The notes beneath the pieces were generated by a model. It ran no database searches and had not been told where the DNA came from. It saw only the letters and a program-made list of their open reading frames with translations. The translations under genes and the position numbers were made by a program. From a virus: DNA of 64,000 bases. The first letter of the stretch is position 1. Each line of letters starts with the position of its first letter. The stretch spans positions 112,795 to 176,794 of IMG/VR virus record IMGVR_UViG_3300050015_000167. One strand, 5' to 3'. Positions 56,691 to 63,913 of the stretch are shown here, piece by piece.

Positions 56691-57344
56691 ATGTTATACT
56701 TTTCTCCTAAAACCATCGAAGAAGGAAAAGAAACCGTTGTAGGTGGTATGAATGGGGTTTCGATGGAAGAAAGATGGGAAATTGAAACTCCACGGTTCGC
56801 TAAAGTCATCAAAGATCTCTTTCCTTTAGTTTCATCAGGACACACTGTAAAACATGTTTTAGATTACGGATGTGGAATAGGAAGACTTTCAAAGGAAATC
56901 CTTAAAACAAGTAAAGTCAAAATCCTTGGTGTTGATATGAGTCCTGATGAAAGACTCCTCGCACCGAAGTATGTAAATCATCCCAATTTTTCGGTCATTG
57001 CTCCCGAAGATATTCCTCCAAATTATTCCGCAGATATTGCCTTGTGTATTTATGTCCTACAGCACACACCAGCAATAGATCTCCGAGAAACTATTCAAAC
57101 AATTTATGACCATTTGAAGACTGATGGAGTTCTTGTTTATTGTGGAAGTGACCATCGCATGGCGGCTCGATTCGATGCTGCCGGTTTCTTTGATGACCGA
57201 TTTCTTGGAGTAAATGTCCGAGAAGAATTAGAATGTTGGTTTAAACCAAGTGGAGATCTTTTCACTACACGACAATTGAAGGAAAATCCAACTTTTGAGT
57301 TCCTTATGTCTCTCCATCACGCTACGGTCTATCGTAAACGGTAA
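56691..57344 (+). CDS. SAM-dependent methyltransferase (class I)
   Basis: VLDYGCGIGRLSKEIL is motif I of Rossmann methyltransferases, followed by ILGVDMSPD, a VIAPEDIPPNYSADIALCIYVLQHTP segment and DGVLVYCGSDH. The substrate cannot be read from sequence; small-molecule or protein targets are as likely as DNA. It starts four bases after the small ORF. Confidence 0.75.
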   Translation: MLYFSPKTIEEGKETVVGGMNGVSMEERWEIETPRFAKVIKDLFPLVSSGHTVKHVLDYGCGIGRLSKEILKTSKVKILGVDMSPDERLLAPKYVNHPNFSVIAPEDIPPNYSADIALCIYVLQHTPAIDLRETIQTIYDHLKTDGVLVYCGSDHRMAARFDAAGFFDDRFLGVNVREELECWFKPSGDLFTTRQLKENPTFEFLMSLHHATVYRKR

Positions 57345-57473
57345 ATCAGGTTCTAATAGTCTATTGGTATATGATTTGCCGGGCGTACCGAGCCCGCCAT
57401 GCGATTGCCGAGCATAAACTGGGGTAAGATGCGTCCAAATCGATAAAACCGTAAAAAATACCCATATTCCTAC
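57345..57473 (+). other. Non-coding gap with GC-rich inverted repeats
   Basis: Contains GCCGGGCGTACCGAGCCCGCC (a partial GGGC/GCCC hairpin) and only an 18-codon frame (MICRAYRARHAIAEHKLG). No RNA family recognised. Confidence 0.3.
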
Positions 57474-57502
57474 TTGTTATCCCAAAAGAAGTATGTTATG
57501 AT
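57474..57502 (+). promoter_or_regulatory. Promoter TTGTTA-N17-TATGAT
   Basis: -10 ends six bases before the PEP-CTERM gene ATG. Confidence 0.5.
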
Positions 57503-57508
57503 GAAATT

Positions 57509-58063
57509 ATGAGAAAACTTCTTTTTATGATTTTACTGGCTGCATCCACTTGCTTTGGATCCACTATTACAATCAATAGTGCTCCCTATGGTAATTACAT
57601 TGGTCCATATACCGCTACTGTAGATGGCATTCCTAACATCTTGGTTTTTTGCTTGGATGAAAACAAATCAACCAATATTGGACAACAATATAATGGTTCA
57701 TATGTACCCATTACCACTCAACAGGAACAAGAGTCTGCTTTCCTTGTTGCGGGTGCTTTGTTTGCTGGCGGTGCCCAGGAAGACCGTTCCTTGGCAATTT
57801 GGTTTATTATGGGAACACTTGAACCTTCCCTTACTCCAATGACCGATGCGGCTAATCAGTTTGTTGTTGATGCGGAGAATGCTTTCACTAACCATACAAT
57901 TCCATCTTATGTATTGGAGAATGAGAGAATCTTTGTTCCAAATGATAATACAGTACAACGGTTTATGACCGATCCCGTACCTGAACCCCTTACGATTTGG
58001 ATTTGTGCTACCGGTCTTATGTTCCTCGGACTCTTCAAACGGAGGAAATTGGTAAAGGTTTAA
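57509..58063 (+). CDS. Secreted PEP-CTERM protein (exosortase substrate)
   Basis: Residues 1-18 (MRKLLFMILLAASTCFGS) are a signal peptide. The C-terminus is a full PEP-CTERM sorting signal: VPEPLTIW, a hydrophobic helix (ICATGLMFLGLF) and a basic KRRK cluster. Host exosortase would cleave at the PEP motif and export or anchor the protein. The ~135-residue ectodomain (YTATVDGIPNILVFCLDEN) resembles bacterial PEP-CTERM surface proteins. The phage has probably captured a host gene to alter the cell surface during infection, for example to block superinfection; function is inference. Confidence 0.85.
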   Translation: MRKLLFMILLAASTCFGSTITINSAPYGNYIGPYTATVDGIPNILVFCLDENKSTNIGQQYNGSYVPITTQQEQESAFLVAGALFAGGAQEDRSLAIWFIMGTLEPSLTPMTDAANQFVVDAENAFTNHTIPSYVLENERIFVPNDNTVQRFMTDPVPEPLTIWICATGLMFLGLFKRRKLVKV

Positions 58064-58085
58064 AAACTCCGAAAGGAGTTTTCAA
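58063..58085 (+). terminator. Probable terminator hairpin
   Basis: AAAACTCC-gaaa-GGAGTTTT directly at the stop of the PEP-CTERM gene; short T tract. Confidence 0.6.
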
Positions 58086-58113
58086 GCAAGTATTATCATG
58101 TTTGGAGAAAGAT

Positions 58114-58308
58114 ATGAATGATACCAAAGACCGGCTGAAAAAGCGGATGGATCTTATTGAATTCCTTGAATACATGAGGGACGATGATAACACCAAGATT
58201 ATTGATGTTTTTATTTCCTTTATTATGGATCAAGAAATGCAAGTAATGGCAATGGGTGAAGTAATGGATAAACTAAATGAAGTTATTGCCATGATGACCG
58301 GTAAATAG
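58114..58308 (+). CDS. Small helical hypothetical protein (64 aa)
   Basis: Start at 58114, preceded by TTTGGAGAAAGAT. Reads MNDTKDRLKKRMDLIEFLEY and ends with a Met-rich amphipathic helix (MQVMAMGEVMDKLNEVIAMM). Unknown. Confidence 0.6.
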   Translation: MNDTKDRLKKRMDLIEFLEYMRDDDNTKIIDVFISFIMDQEMQVMAMGEVMDKLNEVIAMMTGK

Positions 58309-58330
58309 GAACCCAAAAGGTTCCTTTCAA
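58307..58330 (+). terminator. Probable rho-independent terminator
   Basis: GGAACC-caaaa-GGTTCC stem with TTT tail, overlapping the preceding stop codon. Confidence 0.65.
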
Positions 58331-58336
58331 ACATGC

Positions 58337-58347
58337 ATTATCATAAC
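58337..58347. promoter_or_regulatory. Operator-like site ATTATCATAAC
   Basis: One base different from the GTTATCATAAC palindrome; nine bases before the -35 box, same as at 54523. Confidence 0.55.
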
Positions 58348-58356
58348 AAATACTTA

Positions 58357-58386
58357 TTGACTTCCGCTCTAATAGCGTGATATACT
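58357..58386 (+). promoter_or_regulatory. Early promoter TTGACT-N18-TATACT
   Basis: Near-consensus, with a 40-base leader to the next gene. Confidence 0.6.
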
Positions 58387-58426
58387 TAAACTATTGAAAG
58401 AATACATTATTCGAATAAAGGAAAAT

Positions 58427-58636
58427 ATGGCTTACGTATATCCGAATTACAAAAGTAAAAAGGAATTGATTGCCGCTGTCAAGGATGGCGTCTGTCTTGA
58501 AACCTATAACCCATCGGGGATGTTTCCGACTACACAAAACGGAACCGATGTAATCGAAGGACCGCATTATCCGAAACCGCACCGGTGGTACGCTGCCGTC
58601 GTGGTCAAAGACGGTGTAGTAGTTTCCGCAAAGTAA
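58427..58636 (+). CDS. Hypothetical protein (69 aa)
   Basis: ATG 58427 follows AAAGGAAAAT. Contains YPNYKSKKELIAAVKDG and a beta hairpin end (RWYAAVVVKDGVVVS). Unknown. Confidence 0.6.
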   Translation: MAYVYPNYKSKKELIAAVKDGVCLETYNPSGMFPTTQNGTDVIEGPHYPKPHRWYAAVVVKDGVVVSAK

Positions 58637-58645
58637 GGAACTATT

Positions 58646-58954
58646 ATGGAAAAATCTAAACGGGTACTTGTAGGACACATTGGAGTTGATGCGGGTCTTT
58701 GTTGGATTGGAGATCCGTGTTACATCCTTCATAAGGAAGATGGTCTTCCAGAATCTCTCGGTAAGAATTGGGGAGATTTCTGTAATACTTTGGGTGAAGT
58801 ATATCCTACCCTGAAGACTTTTGGCTTCTCTAATAAGGATAATGAGGGTTTGGGTGTATGTGTTTCTACTGGTTGGGGAGACGGTTATTACCCAGTTTAT
58901 GCCACTATCAAGGCTGGCCGGGTAGCGCGAATCTCTGTGGATTTTAACGTATAA
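58646..58954 (+). CDS. DUF4241-like protein
   Basis: IGVDAGLCWIGDPCYI, GVCVSTGWGDGYYPVYA and RVARISVDF match the conserved blocks of a small family annotated DUF4241 in bacteria and phages. Function unknown. Its stop overlaps the next start by one base. Confidence 0.6.
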   Translation: MEKSKRVLVGHIGVDAGLCWIGDPCYILHKEDGLPESLGKNWGDFCNTLGEVYPTLKTFGFSNKDNEGLGVCVSTGWGDGYYPVYATIKAGRVARISVDFNV

Positions 58955-59208
58955 TGGAAACCGTAATGTGTGCGGCGGTCCGGACCGATACAGGTGGTAT
59001 CGTAATGGGCCGTCGCCATCATCAATGCCTCGCATGGATCTCCGAACACGGATTTACACGAGACATGTCCTCAAAAGGACAAGGATTCATCACGTCAATA
59101 GGACGGTATGTTACACGGCATGAAGGAAGAGAACTCCAAGATGCTGCTGGTATCCCTTCCAAAGTCGGGTATCGTGGTAATTTATTATTTTCAGAGGATC
59201 TCTATTAA
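58954..59208 (+). CDS. Conserved small phage protein (84 aa)
   Basis: AVRTDTGGIVMGRRHHQCLAWI and SKGQGFITSIGRYVTRHEG recall small phage proteins that describe a 'request handled by host' type beta domain, but I cannot name a family. Coupled to the preceding gene. Confidence 0.55.
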   Translation: METVMCAAVRTDTGGIVMGRRHHQCLAWISEHGFTRDMSSKGQGFITSIGRYVTRHEGRELQDAAGIPSKVGYRGNLLFSEDLY

Positions 59209-59212
59209 TCAC

Positions 59213-59241
59213 TTGACATCCAGGCCATGATTTGATACACT
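59213..59241 (+). promoter_or_regulatory. Early promoter TTGACA-N17-TACACT
   Basis: Helicase ATG is five bases after the -10; leaderless geometry. Confidence 0.65.
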
Positions 59242-59246
59242 TAATC

Positions 59247-60848
59247 ATGGCCGATATTATTATATTGTCACCTGAACAAAAAGCCGTCCTTGATTTCACT
59301 TCAAGGACTGGTAATTTCCATGGCAACGGGCTCGTTGTAGCTGTGGCTGGTAGCGGCAAAACTTTCACAATCCTTCAATGTGTTCCTGGTATGGATGGAT
59401 TTGTAGCGATGGCTGCGTATAATTCAGCCATCGCCGGAGAGATTGAAGGTAAAATGTCCTTGGTTACACTCCCCAATGGCACGCGGTGCTTTGTGGGAAC
59501 CGTTCATCGTTTTGGACGCAAAGCATTAGCACGGCAATTCCCCAAGGGCCGTCTCCCAAATAAGGGTGAGAAATCCAAAATCGATCAGATGATGGAAACA
59601 ATCCGTCATCCTAAAACGGGTATCGTCGGTGTTCCTGAACATCTAAAAACTTGCGTCCGCAAGGCATATAATCTTGGACGTGATTGGGGCGCCGGCGTGC
59701 TGCCCGAATTTCCTTTCAAGAGCCGTGAGAAATGGCTCGACCTGGTAGAGCACTTCGACCTCCGCGATGATTTTGCCAATTCTGACGGCGACCTCCCACT
59801 TGATATCGACCAATTGATTTCCGAATCGATTAACTGGGCAGTCCGGTTAATTCGGCGTGGCGTTGAAATGTGTGCCACGATTTGGGACTTCTCGGATATG
59901 ATTTATGTCCCTTTATTCTTGAATCTCCGGATTGAACCGTTCAATTGGGTTCTTGTGGATGAATGCCAAGATATCAATCCTACACGGCGCGCATTGATTA
60001 AGAAAATGTTGGCTCCTGGTGGTCGCGCATTGTTCGTTGGTGATCCACACCAAGCGTGCTACGGTTTTACCGGCGCTGATTCGGAATCATTTGAGAATAT
60101 CCGTAAAGAATTCGGTTGTACCGATCTCGGTCTCACATGGTCTTTCCGTTGCGCGAAATCGATTGTGAGATATGTCCAGCAATTTGTTTCCCACATTCAA
60201 TCTCATCCAGATGCTCCAGAGGGTGAAGTCATTCAGACGGATGAAGTGGGCATGTGGGGATTAAATCCTGGCGTTGATGATGCTATCTTATGTCGGAATA
60301 ACGCTCCGTTATGCCAATTATTTTTTGAACTCCTGAAACGAGGTATTCCTTCTCATGTAGAAGGGAAAGATTTTTCAGGGAAACTTTTGAAAACAGCATC
60401 CCGTTGGCCGGCATTGAAGTCTCTGGTTGCCTTGGGTGGGAAACTTGAAGAGTACAAGGAACGCCAAATACAAAAGGGACTTCAGTCCGGTCGGGAAGAT
60501 AAGGCAGAAGAGATTTCCGATATTGTAGATGCCATTCAGGCTGTAATTGCTGGGCTCCCTGTTGGTAGTAAAGTAGAGGATTTGAAACGGGTTATTACCG
60601 AAATGTTTGAGGACACCAAAGAAGGAAAGAAACCCAAAAACCTCACATTAACCAGCATTCACAAGGCAAAGGGAAGAGAATGGAATCGGGTCATATGGTA
60701 CGGAAAGAATCGTTATAATCCTTCCTCCTACGCTCGGCAGCAATGGCAAATGACCCAAGAAAATAATTTGATGTATATTGCCGGGACCCGCGCCAAAACT
60801 ACTCTGGTGATTGTTGATGTTGTAATTCCTCCAAAGCGGAGATTTTAA
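59247..60848 (+). CDS. SF1 (UvrD/Dda-like) DNA helicase
   Basis: Start at ATG 59247, since upstream codons lie in the -10 box. Motif I AVAGSGKTF, motif II WVLVDECQDINP, motif III VGDPHQACYGFTGAD, motif IV-like TWSFRCAKSI, motif V TLTSIHKAKGREW and motif VI NLMYIAGTRAKTTL are all present in order. At 533 residues it is larger than T4 Dda (439). Likely role in replication initiation or fork restart. Its GC content is clearly higher than average here. An endonuclease scar lies at its 3' end. Confidence 0.88.
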   Translation: MADIIILSPEQKAVLDFTSRTGNFHGNGLVVAVAGSGKTFTILQCVPGMDGFVAMAAYNSAIAGEIEGKMSLVTLPNGTRCFVGTVHRFGRKALARQFPKGRLPNKGEKSKIDQMMETIRHPKTGIVGVPEHLKTCVRKAYNLGRDWGAGVLPEFPFKSREKWLDLVEHFDLRDDFANSDGDLPLDIDQLISESINWAVRLIRRGVEMCATIWDFSDMIYVPLFLNLRIEPFNWVLVDECQDINPTRRALIKKMLAPGGRALFVGDPHQACYGFTGADSESFENIRKEFGCTDLGLTWSFRCAKSIVRYVQQFVSHIQSHPDAPEGEVIQTDEVGMWGLNPGVDDAILCRNNAPLCQLFFELLKRGIPSHVEGKDFSGKLLKTASRWPALKSLVALGGKLEEYKERQIQKGLQSGREDKAEEISDIVDAIQAVIAGLPVGSKVEDLKRVITEMFEDTKEGKKPKNLTLTSIHKAKGREWNRVIWYGKNRYNPSSYARQQWQMTQENNLMYIAGTRAKTTLVIVDVVIPPKRRF

Positions 60849-60911
60849 AGCATTTAAATCCCTTATGAGATTTGCGTTTTCCATTTGCTACTTCGACAAT
60901 TGAAGTATGAA
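60846..60911 (-). pseudogene. IENR1-type tail of a lost homing endonuclease
   Basis: On the - strand the sequence reads TSIVEVANGKRKSHKGFKCFK, the exact C-terminal module of the intact genes at 905, 14582 and 21024. Nothing else of the gene remains. It abuts the helicase stop codon. Confidence 0.75.
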
Positions 60912-60917
60912 TACTCT

Positions 60918-60928
60918 GTTATCATAAC
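60918..60928. promoter_or_regulatory. Operator-like site GTTATCATAAC
   Basis: Exact copy of the palindrome; here no TTGACA follows at the usual distance and no gene starts, so it is probably an orphaned site. The following 70 bases hold only a CGGCCT/AGGCCG hairpin. Confidence 0.5.
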
Positions 60929-60993
60929 GAGACTTTCCTCTACTTTAACGCTACAGATTCGTTCGGCCTAAAAGGCCGTGCTACCCCACACAC

Positions 60994-61653
60994 TCAATGG
61001 ACAAATGCAGCCAGCGTCATTGTAGCGCGTGTTTTTCTACGCTTGTGAGCCGCGCATAACTTCGCTTTTGTTTCATCAGAAGCTTTCATTCCCTTATGAG
61101 CTAAAGAAATTTTCCTTTTAGTTTCTTCAGATAATGGTTTACGTTTCTTTCCTAATTGTATAGCCGAAATCTTTTTACAAGTTTCTTCCGAATGTTTATA
61201 TCCTTTTCTCGAAGCATTTATATGGTCTTGATGCTCCTTTGTTTTCTTTTTCCCCTTCATAGAATTGGATATTTTTAATTTGGTTTCTTCCGTAATATTA
61301 TAAAGATGTCCTTTAGTTCCTTCACCACCATACGTCATATTATATCCTTGTCCCTCTTTATAATGAGTTTGATATAACCTTATAAAATATTCTTCCATAT
61401 ATTTTAAAGTATGTTCCTCATCTTGGGAACAATATAAAATATCTAATGCAAATGATTTTGGAGAATATTTCCTAATAGCTTTCGGAAGTAACCTGCCATA
61501 TTTACTATTCCTAAAATCTAGTTTATGGGAAGCATCATATAAATGCTCCTTAAATCTTTCTTCTGGATTTTTACTGGTAAAACCAATATAAGATTTTGAT
61601 GGATTTATAGATGTATTGGTGATTCGGTAAATGTAATAAATATGATTGGGCAT
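60994..61653 (-). CDS. GIY-YIG homing endonuclease with NUMOD3 repeats
   Basis: Start at the ATG of MPNHIYYIYRITN, after AAAGGAACATT. Nuclease domain: YIYRITNTSINPSKSYIGFTSK, AIRKYSPKSFALDIL, YMEEYFIRLYQ (catalytic Glu). Four NUMOD3 motifs, then a basic tail that ends differently from relatives (RRKTRATMTLAAFVH), perhaps read-through into flanking DNA. It sits between the helicase scar and gp13. Confidence 0.88.
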   Translation of the reverse strand: MPNHIYYIYRITNTSINPSKSYIGFTSKNPEERFKEHLYDASHKLDFRNSKYGRLLPKAIRKYSPKSFALDILYCSQDEEHTLKYMEEYFIRLYQTHYKEGQGYNMTYGGEGTKGHLYNITEETKLKISNSMKGKKKTKEHQDHINASRKGYKHSEETCKKISAIQLGKKRKPLSEETKRKISLAHKGMKASDETKAKLCAAHKRRKTRATMTLAAFVH

Positions 61654-61655
61654 AA

Positions 61656-61720
61656 TGTTCCTTTCAAACATTGTGTTTACGGGTACCGTCTCGAATAACG
61701 GTACCCACAATACTATTTAG
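61656..61720 (-). promoter_or_regulatory. Late promoter and hairpin leader of - strand GIY-YIG gene
   Basis: CTAAATAGTA on the - strand (61711-61720), then GGGTACCG and CGGTACCC forming an eight-pair stem, then AAACACAATG. Same layout as HNH leaders although the gene family differs. Confidence 0.65.
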
Positions 61721-61732
61721 TAAAAGGTAAAT

Positions 61733-62704
61733 ATGGCACAACCGTTATCAAGATCGGATTTTAAACAGTATATTTTACAGGAATTGGGATCTCCAATTAT
61801 TAATATTGAAGTTACCGATGCCCAATTAAATAATAGGATAGATGATTCCTTACAAATGTTTCGTCAATTCCATTATGATGCTTCTCAAAGGACATACTTA
61901 AAACATCAAATCACGATGGATGACATGAATAATCATTATATTCCTTGTGATGATTCTATTATGTCCGTAGTAAGGATAGTATCAACATTTTCAGATAACC
62001 TTAGTATCTTCGATATTCGTTACCAACTCCGTTAAAATGTAAGCGGCTCTAATGAGTAATCATTGGATGTAAACTCTGTGAATTGCTGGAAACTCCTTTT
62101 AAAGGACAATCAGCAGCCAAGCCTAGAAATAGGAAGGTTCAACGACTAGGATTTAATCCGTAGGCAACAGTGTTGCCGAAGTACAGAGTATCCTATAAAG
62201 GATAATGATATAGTCTGAACTCATAGGTAACTATGAGAGTTTATTCGGAAACGGAATAAACGCAACACCTTGTTACAAGATTTTTATAACTTCTCTAACG
62301 TGTCAATGCAACATTACGTCATAACGATGGAGAAACTCCGTCTTATTGATTGGTTATTAAATCCTGAAGCCACCGTATCTTTTGACAGGTTCAATAACAA
62401 AATATTCCTTAATGTTGATTGGGCAAACAGAGTATCTTTGAACGATTGGTTCATTTTGGAAGTTTATCAATATTTGGACGAGACTACAAAAATTTGGCAG
62501 GATGATTGGTTAAAGAAATATGCTGTGGCGATGGTTCGAAAACAGTGGGGAGCAAACGTCAAAAAATTTAATGGCATACAAACGTTAGGACAAGTCCAAT
62601 TAAATGGACAGCAAATCTATGATGAGGCGGTAGAAGAAATAACGGAATTAGAAAGAATATTACATTCGGATTTCCAAATCCCACCGCGGTTATTCATCGG
62701 ATAA
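61733..62704 (+). CDS. 13: Neck protein gp13, split by a group I intron
   Basis: Exons 61733-62032 and 62273-62704 join in frame to a 243-residue protein. Exon 1 has DAQLNNRIDDSLQMFRQFHYD and ends SIFDIRYQLR; exon 2 resumes LQDFYNFSNVSMQHYVITME, with FNNKIFLNVDW and YAVAMVRKQWGANVKKF, all typical of gp13 of T4-like phages, which joins head and tail. The junction restores the expected continuous alignment. Without splicing, a stop codon follows directly after exon 1. Confidence 0.85.
62033..62272 (+). ncRNA. Group I intron (240 bases) in gene 13
   Basis: Exon 1 ends CCGT, which pairs with intron GCGG (62043-62046) to give P1 with the required U-G at the splice site. The intron ends in G. The core shows GAATTGCTGGAAACTCC, CAATCAGCAGCCAAGCC, a TAGAAATA turn, AACGACTA and GATATAGTC (P7 strands GACTA/TAGTC). 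No endonuclease is inside; it is a minimal intron, although a free-standing GIY-YIG gene sits just upstream. Confidence 0.85.
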
Positions 62705-62706
62705 TC

Positions 62707-62717
62707 GTTATCATAAC
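62707..62717. promoter_or_regulatory. Operator-like site GTTATCATAAC
   Basis: Exact palindrome, ten bases before a TTGACA box. Confidence 0.6.
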
Positions 62718-62727
62718 GCAATCTTGC

Positions 62728-62756
62728 TTGACATCCATACCCCATTGTGCTATCAT
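62728..62756 (+). promoter_or_regulatory. Early promoter TTGACA-N17-TATCAT
   Basis: ATG five bases after the -10 hexamer. Confidence 0.65.
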
Positions 62757-62761
62757 GGGGT

Positions 62762-62938
62762 ATGCTCAAAAGATATCAATACGGTTTTCGAATGCTTCCG
62801 TGCGATAGGTGGACTACCGAATACATCGATCTTCCAGAATTCACGGCAACATTCGATGATATGTGTAGGGGTTTGGATAATCTCCAAAATGAATTCCATA
62901 CCTCTGCTGAATGGCGATGCATTGAAGTGAGAGGATAA
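62762..62938 (+). CDS. Hypothetical protein (58 aa)
   Basis: Start 62762 (MLKRYQYGFRMLPCDRW); an upstream in-frame ATG lies within the promoter. Followed after two bases by another small gene. Unknown. Confidence 0.55.
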   Translation: MLKRYQYGFRMLPCDRWTTEYIDLPEFTATFDDMCRGLDNLQNEFHTSAEWRCIEVRG

Positions 62939-62940
62939 TT

Positions 62941-63111
62941 ATGCCGAAATTTTTCGAGAACTGGTTGAGAAGTCTTTCTCCACGACAGAAGGATGAAATG
63001 TGGGAATACTTCGATGGAAGTTTTACCAATTGTGAAGATATTACTTCCATTGTAGGTAAGGAAGATGGTACATCAAATGATCCCGCATATCAATGGGGAG
63101 AAATGTACTAA
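62941..63111 (+). CDS. Hypothetical protein (56 aa)
   Basis: Starts MPKFFENWLRSLSPRQKDEM; acidic C-terminus. Its stop overlaps the next start (TAATG). Unknown. Confidence 0.55.
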   Translation: MPKFFENWLRSLSPRQKDEMWEYFDGSFTNCEDITSIVGKEDGTSNDPAYQWGEMY

Positions 63112-63329
63112 TGGATAACTACGACCGCATGGTTAAGACCAGGGCATGGGCAAAGATCCGTGAAGCCCAGACCGCCTTGTTCGATCTACAAATGATTCTG
63201 GAAGGTGCGGATATGAATTCTGAATTCGCTTACCGCGCCCGTGTTGAATTAGGCACAGTAGAAAACCAGATAAGATTTCATTTTAAACACTTGACATCCA
63301 TCGCAGAATGTGAGATACTTGAAATATGA
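63111..63329 (+). CDS. Helical hypothetical protein (72 aa)
   Basis: Start 63111 (MDNYDRMVKTRAWAKIREAQ) chosen from the TAATG overlap. One long helical hairpin. Its end contains the promoter of the next gene. Unknown. Confidence 0.55.
   Translation: MDNYDRMVKTRAWAKIREAQTALFDLQMILEGADMNSEFAYRARVELGTVENQIRFHFKHLTSIAECEILEI
63291..63319 (+). promoter_or_regulatory. Early promoter TTGACA-N17-GATACT
   Basis: Leaderless geometry (six bases to ATG); duplicated 588 bases downstream. Confidence 0.65.
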
Positions 63330-63874
63330 TGATTACAACTACAATCCAAAGAATCCATGATGCCGGAGCCTGTCTTCCGAGATACCAGTATCTCCTTAAA
63401 AACATTGGAGTATCCGACCACTCCGAAGTCATTGATGCTCTCCAAGTACTCCGGTGTAATGGAGTGGAAGACACCCTCTGGTTGCTCCGGAGTACCGCAT
63501 GTTTTGAAGACACGGCTCCGGCATTGACGGAGTACGATAAGGTGAAGGCTCAGGCATGGGCGGAGTACAATAAGGTGGCGGCGCCGGCACTGGCGGAGTA
63601 CAATAAGGTGACGGCTCAGGCATGGGCGGAGTACAATAAGGTGGCGGCGCCGGCACTGGCGGAGTACGATAAGGTGAAGGCTCAGGCATGGGCGGAGTAC
63701 AATAAGGTGGCGGCTCAGGCATGGGCGGAGTACAATAAGGTGGCGGCGCCGGCACTGGCGGAGTACAATAAGGTGAAGGCTCAGGCATGGGCGGAGTACG
63801 ATAAGGTGAAGGCTCCGGCATGGGCGGAGCACGATAAGGTGAAGGCTCCGGCATTAGAAAATATACTTTCGTAA
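63326..63874 (+). CDS. Protein with 11-residue AEYNKVAAPAL repeats
   Basis: About 60 N-terminal residues form a globular region (AGACLPRYQYLLKNIGVSD). Then about eleven tandem 11-residue units such as AEYNKVAAPAL and AEYDKVKAQAW follow, ending NILS. Repeats of this kind occur in scattered phage and bacterial proteins and probably form a long charged helix. Role unknown. The repeat count is likely to vary by recombination. Confidence 0.65.
   Translation: MMITTTIQRIHDAGACLPRYQYLLKNIGVSDHSEVIDALQVLRCNGVEDTLWLLRSTACFEDTAPALTEYDKVKAQAWAEYNKVAAPALAEYNKVTAQAWAEYNKVAAPALAEYDKVKAQAWAEYNKVAAQAWAEYNKVAAPALAEYNKVKAQAWAEYDKVKAPAWAEHDKVKAPALENILS
63525..63855 (+). repeat. 33-base tandem repeats
   Basis: Units of the type GCGGAGTACAATAAGGTGGC-GGCGCCGGCACTG, high identity and in frame; GC-rich against an AT-rich genome. 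Confidence 0.85.
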
Positions 63875-63878
63875 GCAC

Positions 63879-63907
63879 TTGACATCCACCGAAGAATGTG
63901 AGATACT
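63879..63907 (+). promoter_or_regulatory. Early promoter, second copy
   Basis: Duplicate of 63291-63319 with three base changes in the spacer. Confidence 0.65.
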
Positions 63908-63913
63908 TGAAAT

